Assembly (NCBI RefSeq): GCF_040659735.1 | Contig: NZ_JBFANZ010000019.1 | Location: 1-64,000, forward strand | From: Micromonospora_I sp040659735 | GTDB lineage: Bacteria; Actinomycetota; Actinomycetes; Mycobacteriales; Micromonosporaceae | Length of the DNA stretch: 64,000 nucleotides | Reading direction: 5' to 3' | Part shown: in pieces, positions 51,462-62,226 of the stretch | How the letters are laid out: each line of letters opens with the position of its first letter | Position numbering within the stretch: the stretch's first letter is position 1 | Made by a program: the position numbers and the translations under genes | The notes under the pieces: model-generated | Database searches by the model: none | Seen by the model: the letters and a program-made list of their open reading frames with translations, nothing else | What the model was told of the DNA's origin: nothing

Positions 51462-52568
51462 ATGCGAATGCGACCCTTCGTACCCGCGTTGGCGGTGATG
51501 CTCGCCGCCGGATGCTCCATCGGTGACGTTCGGCGTCCGCCGCCGAGCGCCGCGCCGCCGTCGCCGTCGGCCCGTCCCACCCCGGCCGAGGTACGGCAGG
51601 TCCGCGTGCCCGTGCCACGGCACTATGAGCGGTCGATCGTGGAGTTCACCGACGCCGTACGGGGTTACGCCCAGTTCATCCACTGCGGCAACCCCGATGC
51701 GGTGTCCGTGCCGGCGCTGGACTGCAGCGCGATCCTGCTCACCACGGCCGACGGTGGGCGCTCCTGGCAGCGACTGCGGCATCCCGAACCGCTCGCGAAG
51801 GACCACCAGCTGTACGCCGGTGCGGGGACTCTCGCGTTGTTGGCCGAGCCGCATGGCTGGTACGTCTCCGCGGACGCGGGCCGGACGTTCCGGCACGAGC
51901 CGGTACGGGCGCAGCAGCAGCCGGCGGCGGTGCGTGCGCTCAACGGCCGGTTCCAGCTCTGCTGCGACGGCGACAGTCCCCCGCAGATAGGTGAGTGGGT
52001 CGGGGACCGCTTCCGCCCGGTTCCGGCGCAGCGGCGGCTGGTCAACCCCACGTCGGTGGCGTATGACCAGGGCCGGCTGTACGTGGCTGGAGTCGCGAAG
52101 GGCCGGGTGGAGGCGTCGTGGTCGCACGACGAGGGCAGAACCTGGCGGGCCACGGTGGTGTCGGAGCCGGAGGGTGAGCTGTCCAGGGTGCAGCTGGCGG
52201 TCGGGCGCGGCGACGCCTGGCTGATCGGTTACGGCCCGGATGATCCGACGGTGTTCCCGCAGCTGTGGCGGGCGCGGGAGGACCGCTGGGAGAAGGTGGA
52301 CGTGCGGCGCCATCCGCGACGGCTCACTTCGGTGGTCCCCCTGGGCGCAGGGCTGTTGGCGGTGACCGGCCCGAGTGGGAGCGGGATGGTGTCGGTCGGC
52401 GACGGCGCTGGTGTCTACAACGACGTGAACTGGCCGATACGCGACACCAACCTGCGGCTCCTGCCGGACGGGACGCTCTTGGCCGGGGGCTCGGACGGGA
52501 CGGCGTGGCTCGGTTCGGGCCTCTTCGGCGACTGGCGGTGGATCAAGCTCGTGTTGGATCGGACGTGA
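51462..52568 (+). CDS. Exported lipoprotein with BNR/sialidase-type beta-propeller
   Basis: 368 residues. The lipobox LAAGC lies at residues 13-17 after a signal (MRMRPFVPALAVM), so the mature protein is lipid-anchored outside the membrane. A Pro/Ser linker precedes repeated Asp-box-like turns: TTADGGRSWQRL, SADAGRTFRHE and SHDEGRTWRATV, as in photosynthesis-stability-factor/sialidase propellers. Catalytic residues for hydrolysis are not identifiable, so it may only bind. The GTG-rich upstream reach is non-family; ATG 51462 has GGGGGTG before it. Confidence 0.82.
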   Translation: MRMRPFVPALAVMLAAGCSIGDVRRPPPSAAPPSPSARPTPAEVRQVRVPVPRHYERSIVEFTDAVRGYAQFIHCGNPDAVSVPALDCSAILLTTADGGRSWQRLRHPEPLAKDHQLYAGAGTLALLAEPHGWYVSADAGRTFRHEPVRAQQQPAAVRALNGRFQLCCDGDSPPQIGEWVGDRFRPVPAQRRLVNPTSVAYDQGRLYVAGVAKGRVEASWSHDEGRTWRATVVSEPEGELSRVQLAVGRGDAWLIGYGPDDPTVFPQLWRAREDRWEKVDVRRHPRRLTSVVPLGAGLLAVTGPSGSGMVSVGDGAGVYNDVNWPIRDTNLRLLPDGTLLAGGSDGTAWLGSGLFGDWRWIKLVLDRT

Positions 52569-52586
52569 CGCCCGTCACCTCGTAGA

Positions 52587-52607
52587 GTTGAGTGGAATAC
52601 GCTCAAG
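52587..52607. promoter_or_regulatory. HspR operator (HAIR element) at clpB
   Basis: GTTGAGT-N7-GCTCAAG matches CTTGAGT-N7-ACTCAAG except at the two outermost/inner edge bases. It lies 45 bases before the clpB start and only 18 bases after the lipoprotein stop. Confidence 0.85.
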
Positions 52608-52651
52608 TCTGGTTGTGTCGTCACCAGTGGACACGCCGATCAGGGGAGCCC

Positions 52652-55243
<2,592 letters not shown>

Positions 55244-55254
55244 CGGTTTCGTGG

Positions 55255-55281
55255 CCGGGGGTCGCGAGGTGCGACTCCCGG
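55255..55281 (+). terminator. Terminator of clpB
   Basis: An 11-bp stem (55255-55265 with 55271-55281) with one G-T pair and a five-base loop; ATTTTCTTC follows shortly. Confidence 0.85.
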
Positions 55282-55444
55282 TACGTCCCCATTTTCTTCA
55301 GACATCACGGCGTCCCGACGCCCCGCAGCCCGGCGGCCCGTCGCCCGGTGTGAGCGGCCCGTCACCCAGTTGACCTTGCGGTTCACGATGTGCCGGCGGT
55401 TGTTACCGTCGCCAACGAAACCGCTGCTGGGGAGGGTTGGGCCA

Positions 55445-56101
55445 ATGAACGGAACCATCGCGTTCCTGATCACGGGCGTCGGGTGCCTCGTCGCGGTCGT
55501 CGGCGTGGTGGTCGCGATCATCGCGGTCCGGACCGCGCGCCGCAGGACCGCACCCGCCGCGCCGCCCACCCACGTCGACCCGTTCCGCGCCGCCGACGAC
55601 GACGCCGACGCGCTCCGCGGAGACCCGCGCCGGATCGCGCCCGGCGACATCGTGGAGATCCGGGGTACCTCGTACGGGGTGCGTGGCACCCTGCGGTTCA
55701 GCGAGGGCGACTGGGGTTGGGCGGAGCACCTGCTCGACGACGCGCAGGGTCGGAAGGTGTGGCTCTCCGTCGAGGAGGACCCGGATCTGGAATTGGCGCT
55801 CTGGACCGAGGTGCCGAGCGCGACGGTGACGCCCGGGCCGGCGACGGTCGACTTCGACGGCCGGCGCTACAACAGCGACGAGTCGGGGCGGGCCCGCTAC
55901 ACCTCGACCGGCACCACCGGCCTCAACCCGACCGGCACGGTGCGCTACCACGACTACACGTCCCCGGACGGGGCCCTGCTGTCGTTCGAGTCCTACGGCA
56001 AGGACGCGCGCTGGGAGGTCGGTCGCGGTGACCCTCTGCACCGCGCCGAGGTGCTGATCTACCCGCAGTCCGCCGGTGACCAGCAGGAACGGGGCCGGTG
56101 A
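55445..56101 (+). CDS. DUF4178 protein with N-terminal membrane helix
   Basis: 218 residues. A membrane helix (IAFLITGVGCLVAVVGVVVA) is followed by an Arg/Ala/Pro linker. The DUF4178 fold then shows ARRIAPGDIVEIRGTSYGVR-like opening (RRIAPGDIVEIRG), WAEHLLDDAQGRKVWLSVEE and a RYHDYTSPDGALLSFESYG ending. First gene of a six-gene cluster that ends in a spermidine synthase-like protein; DUF4178 is found repeatedly with such synthases and PspA-type envelope genes. The function is unknown. GGGAGGG precedes the ATG. Confidence 0.85.
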   Translation: MNGTIAFLITGVGCLVAVVGVVVAIIAVRTARRRTAPAAPPTHVDPFRAADDDADALRGDPRRIAPGDIVEIRGTSYGVRGTLRFSEGDWGWAEHLLDDAQGRKVWLSVEEDPDLELALWTEVPSATVTPGPATVDFDGRRYNSDESGRARYTSTGTTGLNPTGTVRYHDYTSPDGALLSFESYGKDARWEVGRGDPLHRAEVLIYPQSAGDQQERGR

Positions 56102-56105
56102 CCTC

Positions 56106-56627
56106 GTGCTCATCACGCTCGACGCGCCGTACGCCGACACCACCGCCGCCGATCTGAGCTTCGCGCTCGGGATGCCCGAGCAACCGGCCCTGCACGTGCT
56201 CGATCTGTCCGTGCCCGCGATTCCCGGCGCGGCGCTGCGGTTGCGGCTGCTCGGCGCCTCCCATCAGGTCGTCCTCCGCCACGCCGACAGCGAACTCGTC
56301 GAGACGGTCGCCTGCCTGCCCGGACGGCCGCCGGCCCTCCCGCCCGTCGTGGACGAACGGGGCAGTGGTTACCACTTCACCGCGACCGTGCTGCGGCTCG
56401 ACCCGGAGGAGATGTCGGCCCGCGCGGCCGTGCTGCGCCGGGCCCTCCGCCATGACCCGTACGCCCTGGTCGGGGTCTTCCCCGGCGATTCCGACGCCCT
56501 CACCGCGCTGCACGTGCGCATGGAGAGCGGATCCACCGGCGGAACGGTGATCGGATGGCGGACCTGGCACGCCTATCCCCAGACGGGGGAGATGGTCGAG
56601 ACGGAGACGGCGGTGGAGCTGGCATGA
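56106..56627 (+). CDS. DUF2617 protein
   Basis: 173 residues from GTG 56106 (VLITLDAPYADTTAADLSFA), which fits the family start; a GTG 30 bases upstream inside DUF4178 is also in frame. The soluble fold has alternating strands (LHVLDLSVPAIPGAALRLRL, HQVVLRHADSELVETV) and ends GWRTWHAYPQTGEMVETE. The substrate or partner is unknown. Its stop overlaps the DUF4247 start (ATGA), consistent with one polypeptide complex in this cluster. Confidence 0.82.
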   Translation: MLITLDAPYADTTAADLSFALGMPEQPALHVLDLSVPAIPGAALRLRLLGASHQVVLRHADSELVETVACLPGRPPALPPVVDERGSGYHFTATVLRLDPEEMSARAAVLRRALRHDPYALVGVFPGDSDALTALHVRMESGSTGGTVIGWRTWHAYPQTGEMVETETAVELA

Positions 56628-57049
56628 CGTACCGCAGATGGTTCGTGGTGGGTGCGGCGTTCGCGCTGATCGGCGCCCTGGTCGCCGGCTTCGGCATCTT
56701 CTACGGCAACTTCTCCCCGCGCGGCTACGTCGAGAGCCGGTTCGTCCGCTCGGCTTCGCACGACATCGGACGGGACGGCATCGCGTACACCTCGTCGAAG
56801 CGTCCGACCGAGGTGGCCGCCGAGCTGACGGAGGCATGGCAGCCCGCCGAGCGGTACGTCGACGGCAGCGGCGTCTACCTGCGCTACGACGACGACTCGG
56901 TGGTGATCCTCCCGCTGGCCGCCGGTTCGCTGATCCTGCTGGAGCGGACCGCCACCGCCTACCCGCGCTATCACGGCATCGTCGGCGGCAGCTGGGGTGG
57001 CGGGCGCGGCAGCACCATCCGGGGTGGCGGCCCCGGTGCCGGCAAGTAG
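56624..57049 (+). CDS. DUF4247 protein
   Basis: 141 residues. One N-terminal membrane helix (WFVVGAAFALIGALVAGFGI), then an extracytoplasmic domain with NFSPRGYVESRFVRS, SSKRPTEVAAELTEAWQP and RYDDDSVVILPLAAGSLILL, and a Gly-rich tail (GGSWGGGRGSTIRGGG). This matches the DUF4247 pattern of an anchored outer domain. No catalytic residues recognised. Coupled to DUF2617 by a four-base overlap. Confidence 0.85.
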   Translation: MTYRRWFVVGAAFALIGALVAGFGIFYGNFSPRGYVESRFVRSASHDIGRDGIAYTSSKRPTEVAAELTEAWQPAERYVDGSGVYLRYDDDSVVILPLAAGSLILLERTATAYPRYHGIVGGSWGGGRGSTIRGGGPGAGK

Positions 57050-57074
57050 CCCGACCTTCTCCGACGGGAGCCCC

Positions 57075-57500
57075 ATGTTCACCACCCTCACCACCGATCT
57101 GCTCGCCACCCTCGCGTACGGCGCGGTCGGCGTGCTGCTGATGGCCCTCGGCTACGTCCTGGTCGACGTCGCCACGCCGGGGCAGCTGCGGGAGCTGATC
57201 TGGACCGAGCGCAACCGCAACGCGGCGCTGCTGCTCGCCTCCAACCTCGCCAGCGTCGGCATCATCGTGGTCACCGCGATCACCGCGAGCGACGACGACT
57301 TCGTCGCCGGCCTCATCGGCGCCACCGCGTACGGCGTCGTCGGCCTGGTCGTGATGGCCGGGTCGTTCCTGCTGCTCGATCTGGCGACGCCGGGGCGGCT
57401 CGGCGAGATCCTGGTCGACCCGGAACCGCACCCGGCGGTCTGGGTATCGGCGGTCGTCCACCTCGCCACCGGGGCGGTCATCGCCGCCGCGATCAGCTGA
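57075..57500 (+). CDS. DUF350 membrane protein (YjfL type)
   Basis: 141 residues, four membrane helices arranged as two similar pairs (LAYGAVGVLLMALGYVLVDV and AYGVVGLVVMAGSFLLLDLA). Each pair ends with a conserved ATPG(Q/R)LxE motif: VATPGQLRELI and LATPGRLGEIL. This internal duplication is the DUF350 hallmark. Family members appear next to spermidine/glutathionylspermidine synthase-type and PspA genes in several phyla. Its stop overlaps the next start by one base. Confidence 0.88.
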   Translation: MFTTLTTDLLATLAYGAVGVLLMALGYVLVDVATPGQLRELIWTERNRNAALLLASNLASVGIIVVTAITASDDDFVAGLIGATAYGVVGLVVMAGSFLLLDLATPGRLGEILVDPEPHPAVWVSAVVHLATGAVIAAAIS

Positions 57501-58282
57501 TGGCCGGTCCGAAGCGGAAGCCCGCCGCCCAGGGCAGCCGGAAGGGCCGCTGGCTCGGGCACGTGGCGATCTGGGTCGGCGGGATCACCCTCGCCCTCTG
57601 TGGAATCGGGCTTCTCGGCGACAGCGACGACAGCACCGCCGTACCGCCCCCGGAAGCGGCGGATCGCGCCGACACCGTGACCGCACTGCGGAAGGCGTAC
57701 GCGGCGCAGGGCGTCTGTTACGGCTGGCAGCTGGTGGACGGTTACGGGCCGCCGGTGAGTGTGGGCTCCAACCTCGGCGACAACGTCTCCGTGAGCGACG
57801 ACCCCCGCTGCCCGCGCTGGATGGAGATCACCGCGACGGTCGACTACACCGACGAGAGCAGCGCGAGCGAGGACTCGGCGAGGTTCGAGGTGCGGGCCTC
57901 GAGGGATCTCTCGATCTCGGGAAGCGCCGATGACCTGGTCCGGCTCGGCTACGACCCGGACGCGTTCATCGACGACCCCGGCTGGATGGTCACCCAGGCG
58001 GCCGCCGCGCTGCCATTGCTGCTCGCGCAGCGGGGGGAGGTGGAGCCCGCGCCGCTCCCGACCGCCGCGCCGGGACCGCCGCCGGCCGCACTGCCCGCCG
58101 CCGGCAGCGACTTCTGGCGCGACCGCTGGCCCTATCTCGCCGGCGGCGCCGGCCTGCTGTCGGTCACCGCGCTGCTCGTGACGATCGGCGTGGTCCAACG
58201 GCGGCGGCAACTGCGCACACCGCCTGCCACGCGGCCTGCCACGGCGTCGACGAGCGCCAAGCGCAAGGGCGCGCGGCGGTGA
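57500..58282 (+). CDS. Membrane protein of the DUF350/SpeE cluster, 260 aa
   Basis: A basic N-terminus, one membrane helix (VAIWVGGITLALCGIGLLG), an extracellular domain with a Cys pair (GVCYGWQLVDG and DDPRCPRW) and an acidic DESSASEDS turn, a Pro/Ala linker, and a second helix (AGGAGLLSVTALLVTIGVVQ). It ends with a basic tail. No family recognised. Both ends overlap neighbours (by one and four bases), so it is an integral part of the cluster. Confidence 0.75.
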   Translation: MAGPKRKPAAQGSRKGRWLGHVAIWVGGITLALCGIGLLGDSDDSTAVPPPEAADRADTVTALRKAYAAQGVCYGWQLVDGYGPPVSVGSNLGDNVSVSDDPRCPRWMEITATVDYTDESSASEDSARFEVRASRDLSISGSADDLVRLGYDPDAFIDDPGWMVTQAAAALPLLLAQRGEVEPAPLPTAAPGPPPAALPAAGSDFWRDRWPYLAGGAGLLSVTALLVTIGVVQRRRQLRTPPATRPATASTSAKRKGARR

Positions 58283-59853
58283 CGGACGTACCCGGAACGG
58301 AAGCCCGGCCGCGATGGCGGCCCGCGCGCGCCGCGGTGCTCGTCGCGGTCTTCGTCTGCGCCGCCTGCGGTCTGGTCTACGAACTCGCCCTGGTCGCGCT
58401 CGGCAGCTATCTGATCGGCGACACGGTGGGGCAGGCGTCGATCGTGCTCGGCGTGATGGTCTTCGCGATGGGGATCGGCGCGCTCGCCGCGAAGCCGTTG
58501 CAGGGGCGGGCGGCCGCGGCGTTCGCCGCGGTCGAACTGTTGCTCGCGCTGCTCGGCGGGCTGTCGGTGCTCGGCCTCTACGCCGCCTTCGCCTGGCTCG
58601 ACCTCTACGCGCCGGCACTGGTGGCGACCGCGTTCGTGCTGGGGCTGCTGATCGGGGCGGAGATCCCGCTGCTGATGGTGATGCTGCAGCGCATCCGCGC
58701 GCAGACGCCGGGGAGCGCCGTCGCCGACCTGTTCGCCGCCGACTACGTGGGCGCGCTCCTGGGCGGCCTCGCCTTCCCGTTCCTGCTGATGCCCGTCTTC
58801 GGTCAGCTGCGCGGCGCGCTGGTGGTGGGCGCGGTCAACGCGGTGGCCGGCCTCGCGCTGGTCCTCACCGTGTTCCGGCGGGATCTGGGCCGGCGGTCGC
58901 GGGTGGCGCTCGCGGCCGGCTCCGTGGTGGTGGCGCTCTGCCTCGGGTACGCCTACGCGGTGGCGCACGATTTCGAGGTGACCGCGCGGCAGCAGCTCTA
59001 CCGGGACCCGGTGGTGCACGCGGAACGGAGCCGCTACCAGGAGATCGTGCTGACCCGGTCGGTGCCGGTCGCCAGCCAGGGCGTCACCGACCTTCGCCTC
59101 TACCTCAACGGCGACCTGCAGTTCAGCTCCGTCGACGAATACCGCTACCACGAGGCGTTGGTGCACCCGGTGCTCGGCGGTCCACACCGGAACGTGCTGG
59201 TGCTCGGCGCGGGCGACGGGCTCGCCGTACGCGAGGTGCTGCGCTATCCGGACGTGGCGTCGGTGACCGTGATCGAGCTGGATCCGGCGGTCGTCGCGCT
59301 GGCCCGTACCGAGCCGCAACTGCGCGAGCTCAACCGGGGCGCGTTCGACGACCCGCGGGTGCGGATCGTGCACACCGACGCGTTCGGCTGGCTCCGTACG
59401 GCCGGGGACCGGTTCGACGCCGTCGTGGTCGACCTTCCCGACCCCGACGAAACGGCGACGGCGAAGCTCTACTCGGTGGAGTTCTACGCGCTGTTGCGCA
59501 ACGTGCTGGCCGACGGCGCGCGGATGGTGGTCCAGTCCGGGTCGCCGTACTTCGCGCCCCGCTCCTACTGGTGCATCGAGGAGTCGATCCGCGCCGCCGG
59601 CTTCGCCACCCGTCCGTATCACGTGGACGTGCCGTCCTTCGGGGACTGGGGTTTCGTGCTCGCGGCGCCGGACGCGGTCGCGCCCGTGCTCGCCGTGCCC
59701 GCCGATGCCCCGCCGCTGCGGTCGCTGGATGCCGACACGTTGCGGGCGGCCGGGAGTTTCCCGCCGGACCGGCGGCGGGTCCGGGTCGAGGCATCGACGC
59801 TGCTGCACCCCCGCGTGCTGGAGTACGCCCGCGCGGAATGGCGTAGCTACTGA
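58279..59853 (+). CDS. Membrane-embedded spermidine synthase-like protein (polyamine aminopropyltransferase fold)
   Basis: 524 residues from a GTG. The N-terminal 220 residues have about seven membrane helices (AAVLVAVFVCAACGLVYELA onward). The C-terminal domain is the spermidine synthase fold: LVLGAGDGLAVREVLRYPDV (dcSAM-binding loop), VTVIELDPAVVALART, and VVVDLPDPDETATAKLYSVE, whose PDP and Tyr are the family's polyamine-site marks. The membrane part is unlike cytosolic SpeE, so the amine acceptor may be a lipid or membrane component, which is an inference. Last gene of the cluster. Confidence 0.88.
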   Translation: MTDVPGTEARPRWRPARAAVLVAVFVCAACGLVYELALVALGSYLIGDTVGQASIVLGVMVFAMGIGALAAKPLQGRAAAAFAAVELLLALLGGLSVLGLYAAFAWLDLYAPALVATAFVLGLLIGAEIPLLMVMLQRIRAQTPGSAVADLFAADYVGALLGGLAFPFLLMPVFGQLRGALVVGAVNAVAGLALVLTVFRRDLGRRSRVALAAGSVVVALCLGYAYAVAHDFEVTARQQLYRDPVVHAERSRYQEIVLTRSVPVASQGVTDLRLYLNGDLQFSSVDEYRYHEALVHPVLGGPHRNVLVLGAGDGLAVREVLRYPDVASVTVIELDPAVVALARTEPQLRELNRGAFDDPRVRIVHTDAFGWLRTAGDRFDAVVVDLPDPDETATAKLYSVEFYALLRNVLADGARMVVQSGSPYFAPRSYWCIEESIRAAGFATRPYHVDVPSFGDWGFVLAAPDAVAPVLAVPADAPPLRSLDADTLRAAGSFPPDRRRVRVEASTLLHPRVLEYARAEWRSY

Positions 59854-59922
59854 CAGCGGGTTTGACGTGCATCACTGGACGGGTACCGATACCGTGTCTT
59901 CTGGATCTAGGGAAGGAGAGCC

Positions 59923-60699
59923 GTGTCGGAGCAGACAAGTCCGGCCGCGTCGCCGGCCAGGGCGCGGCCGAGCAGCGTCACCGTATCGAGCTATTTGTTG
60001 TACCTGGTGGCCGCGCTCCAGGTGATCGGCGTGGCCGTCGCGTTGTCCGTGCTGGGCACGTTCCAGAAGGTCTACAAGGAGGCCTTCGCCGGCACCGACA
60101 TGGCGGGCGGCGAGGGATTCGCCACCGCGACGATCGTCGGCACCGCCGTGTTCGGGCTGATCGTCGCGATCGCCCTGGTGGTACTCGCGATCTTCAACAA
60201 CCGGGGCAAGAACGCGTCCCGCATCGCGACGTGGGTGGTGGGCGGTCTCTTCGTCTGCTGCTCCGGTGCGGGCCTCGCCCTGAACGCCGCGGGCAGTGCC
60301 ATGAGTGGCACATCGGGCAGCACGGGCAACGGCCCGGACCAGGCGGAAGTCCAGCGGCGTCTCGAGGAAGCACTGCCGTCCTGGTACACGCCGGTCAGCA
60401 CGATCCTCGGGGTCATCTCGGTGATCGCCCTGCTCGTCGCGCTGATCCTGCTGGCGCTGCCGGCGTCGAACGAGTTCTTCCGCAAGCCGCAGCAGATGTG
60501 GGAGCCGCCGGTGCCGGGCTCGGCCTATCCGCCGCCGCCCGGATCGACGTACCCGTCCTACCCCTCGGCCCCGGCCAACCCGACGACCCCGCCGTCGCCG
60601 CCGTCGGCCCCGGCCAACCCGACGACCCCGACGACCCCGCCGTCGCCGCCGTCGCCGCCGTCGGCTCCGGCCGACCCGCCGGTTCCGCCGTCCAGCTGA
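59923..60699 (+). CDS. Four-helix membrane protein with Pro-rich tail (paralogue 1)
   Basis: 258 residues from a GTG with AAGGAG upstream. Helices: YLLYLVAALQVIGVAVALSV, a second pair around residues 65-125, and VISVIALLVALILLALPASN near 180. The C-terminal 70 residues are built of SAPANPTTPPSPP-like repeats. Shared layout, loop ending PSWYTP-like (PSWWIW in the next gene) and LALPA-xx-FFR show homology with the proteins at 60774 and, more distantly, 62223. Function unknown. Confidence 0.78.
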   Translation: MSEQTSPAASPARARPSSVTVSSYLLYLVAALQVIGVAVALSVLGTFQKVYKEAFAGTDMAGGEGFATATIVGTAVFGLIVAIALVVLAIFNNRGKNASRIATWVVGGLFVCCSGAGLALNAAGSAMSGTSGSTGNGPDQAEVQRRLEEALPSWYTPVSTILGVISVIALLVALILLALPASNEFFRKPQQMWEPPVPGSAYPPPPGSTYPSYPSAPANPTTPPSPPSAPANPTTPTTPPSPPSPPSAPADPPVPPSS

Positions 60700-60725
60700 T
60701 CGCGGAAAAGTAGACCGGAGCGGAT

Positions 60726-60772
60726 ATCCCCCCGAGTAGGTTCGTAGCGATACGACTACTCGGGGGGATTTT
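60726..60772 (+). promoter_or_regulatory. Terminator-like hairpin with GCGA tetraloop directly before a start codon
   Basis: Outer stem 60726-60739 with 60756-60769 (14 bp, perfect), inner stem 60742-60746 with 60751-60755, loop GCGA, then TTTT (60769-60772) one base before the ATG at 60774. The G-run that would serve as ribosome site (60762-60767) is inside the stem. Confidence 0.85.
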
Positions 60773-60773
60773 C

Positions 60774-61406
60774 ATGCACCCAGGTGATCCCGCCGCCGGT
60801 CGTCCCAACCCGGTCCGCCGCCCGTCCCCGGTGACCGTGGCGGCCGCCGTCATGATCGGGATGGGGCTCGTCGGGCTCCTCCACGCGCTCGTTGGGCTGG
60901 CCATGATGAACCGCGCCGTGCGCCACGTGCGGTCGGTCGGCCGGGAGATCGCGGCGCCCCCGTCCGAGGTCGACGCCGTGGTCCTGCTCGCCCGCGCCGG
61001 CGCGGTCGTCGCGGCCGTAGTCGGGGTGTTCTTCGCCCTCCTGCTGGTCGCGCTCGCGCTCGGCAACCTGCGCGGCCGCAACCCGGCCCGCGTGGGCACC
61101 TGGGTCGTCTGTGGCCTCGGCCTGCTCTGCGGATGCGCCGGCGTGATCGCCACCGTGACCCAGCGCAGCCTGCCGCTGAAGCTGCCGGACGACCAGGTCC
61201 GGGCGGAGCTCCTCCACGCGCTCGGCGACGCCTACCCGTCCTGGTGGATCTGGCTGACCGGAGGTCTTTCCGCCGCCCAGACGCTCGGCTACCTTGTGGT
61301 AGCCCTGCTGCTGGCGCTCCCCGCGGCGACCGCTTTTTTCCGGCGGGAGCCGTCCGTGGGCGGGCCGCCGCCGGCGCCCCCCGCTCCCACCACGCCGCCG
61401 ATGTGA
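60774..61406 (+). CDS. Four-helix membrane protein (paralogue 2)
   Basis: 210 residues. Helices include VAAAVMIGMGLVGLLHALVG, VVAAVVGVFFALLLVALALG and LGYLVVALLLALPAATAFFR, with an extracytoplasmic loop ending AYPSWWIWLTGG. A Pro-rich tail closes it. Resembles the protein at 59923 in helix order and in the LALPA-xx-FFR end. Its ribosome site is sequestered in the hairpin at 60726-60772. Function unknown. Confidence 0.78.
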   Translation: MHPGDPAAGRPNPVRRPSPVTVAAAVMIGMGLVGLLHALVGLAMMNRAVRHVRSVGREIAAPPSEVDAVVLLARAGAVVAAVVGVFFALLLVALALGNLRGRNPARVGTWVVCGLGLLCGCAGVIATVTQRSLPLKLPDDQVRAELLHALGDAYPSWWIWLTGGLSAAQTLGYLVVALLLALPAATAFFRREPSVGGPPPAPPAPTTPPM

Positions 61407-61416
61407 GGTAACCCCC

Positions 61417-62226
61417 GTGGCAGCATCACCCGCTTCACGCCGTACCGCCGTGGTCACCGGCGCCACCGCCGGCATCGGGGCCGCCTTCGCCCGCCGCCTG
61501 GCCGGAGACGGTTACGACCTGGTGCTGGTGGCCCGCGACGGGAACCGGCTGACCGAGTTGGCCACGGAACTCACCGCGGCGTACGGGATCGAGGCGGCGA
61601 CCGTGTCCGCCGATCTGTCCACCGATGCGGGTTGCGCGGTCGTGGAGGAGCGGCTCCGTGACCCGGCCGCCCCGGTCGACCTCCTGGTCAACAATGCCGG
61701 CATCAGTCTCAACCAGCCGTTCCTGCGGTCCACCGCGGCCGACGAGGCGCGGCTCCTGCGGCTCAACGTGCACGCCGTGATGCGGCTGACCCTGGCGGTG
61801 CTGCCCGGCATGACCGAACGCCGCCACGGGGCGGTGGTCAACGTTTCCTCGGTCGCCGGGTTCGGCGCCGTCATGCCCGGTTCGACCTACTCCGCGAGCA
61901 AGGCATGGGTGACCAACTTCAGCGAGTCCGTCGCGCTCTCGGTCCGGCCGTTCAACGTGCGGGTGATGGCGCTCTGCCCCGGCTACACGCGCACCGAGTT
62001 CCACGACCGGGCCGGCATCAACATGTCGAAGACGCCGGAGTGGATGTGGCTGCGCGCCGATGACGTCGTCTCCGACGCGTTGCGTGACCTCGGTCGGGGC
62101 AGGCAGGTGAGCGTCCCGGACTGGAAGTACAAGCTCGCCGTGTTCGGCCTGCGGCACGCCCCGCGCGGGCTGCTGCAGGCGGTGGGCCGGGACACCCGAG
62201 GTCGGATCGGCCGGGACGAGCGGTGA
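61417..62226 (+). CDS. Short-chain dehydrogenase/reductase
   Basis: 269 residues from a GTG. Classical SDR marks: cofactor loop VTGATAGIGAAFA (TGxxxGIG), DLLVNNAGISLNQ, the Ser of VVNVSSVAGF and the YSASK catalytic Tyr/Lys. The Arg after the second strand (LVARDGNRL) favours NADPH. C-terminal basic segment as in acyl-dehydrogenase-like SDRs. The substrate is unknown. It sits between two of the four-helix membrane proteins and its stop overlaps the next start (GTGA). Confidence 0.9.
   Translation: MAASPASRRTAVVTGATAGIGAAFARRLAGDGYDLVLVARDGNRLTELATELTAAYGIEAATVSADLSTDAGCAVVEERLRDPAAPVDLLVNNAGISLNQPFLRSTAADEARLLRLNVHAVMRLTLAVLPGMTERRHGAVVNVSSVAGFGAVMPGSTYSASKAWVTNFSESVALSVRPFNVRVMALCPGYTRTEFHDRAGINMSKTPEWMWLRADDVVSDALRDLGRGRQVSVPDWKYKLAVFGLRHAPRGLLQAVGRDTRGRIGRDER

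Noticed and set aside
58314..59846. 510-codon frame overlapping the spermidine synthase-like gene in another frame
   Set aside because: Almost only Arg/Gly/Ala/Pro; frame shadow of the real gene.
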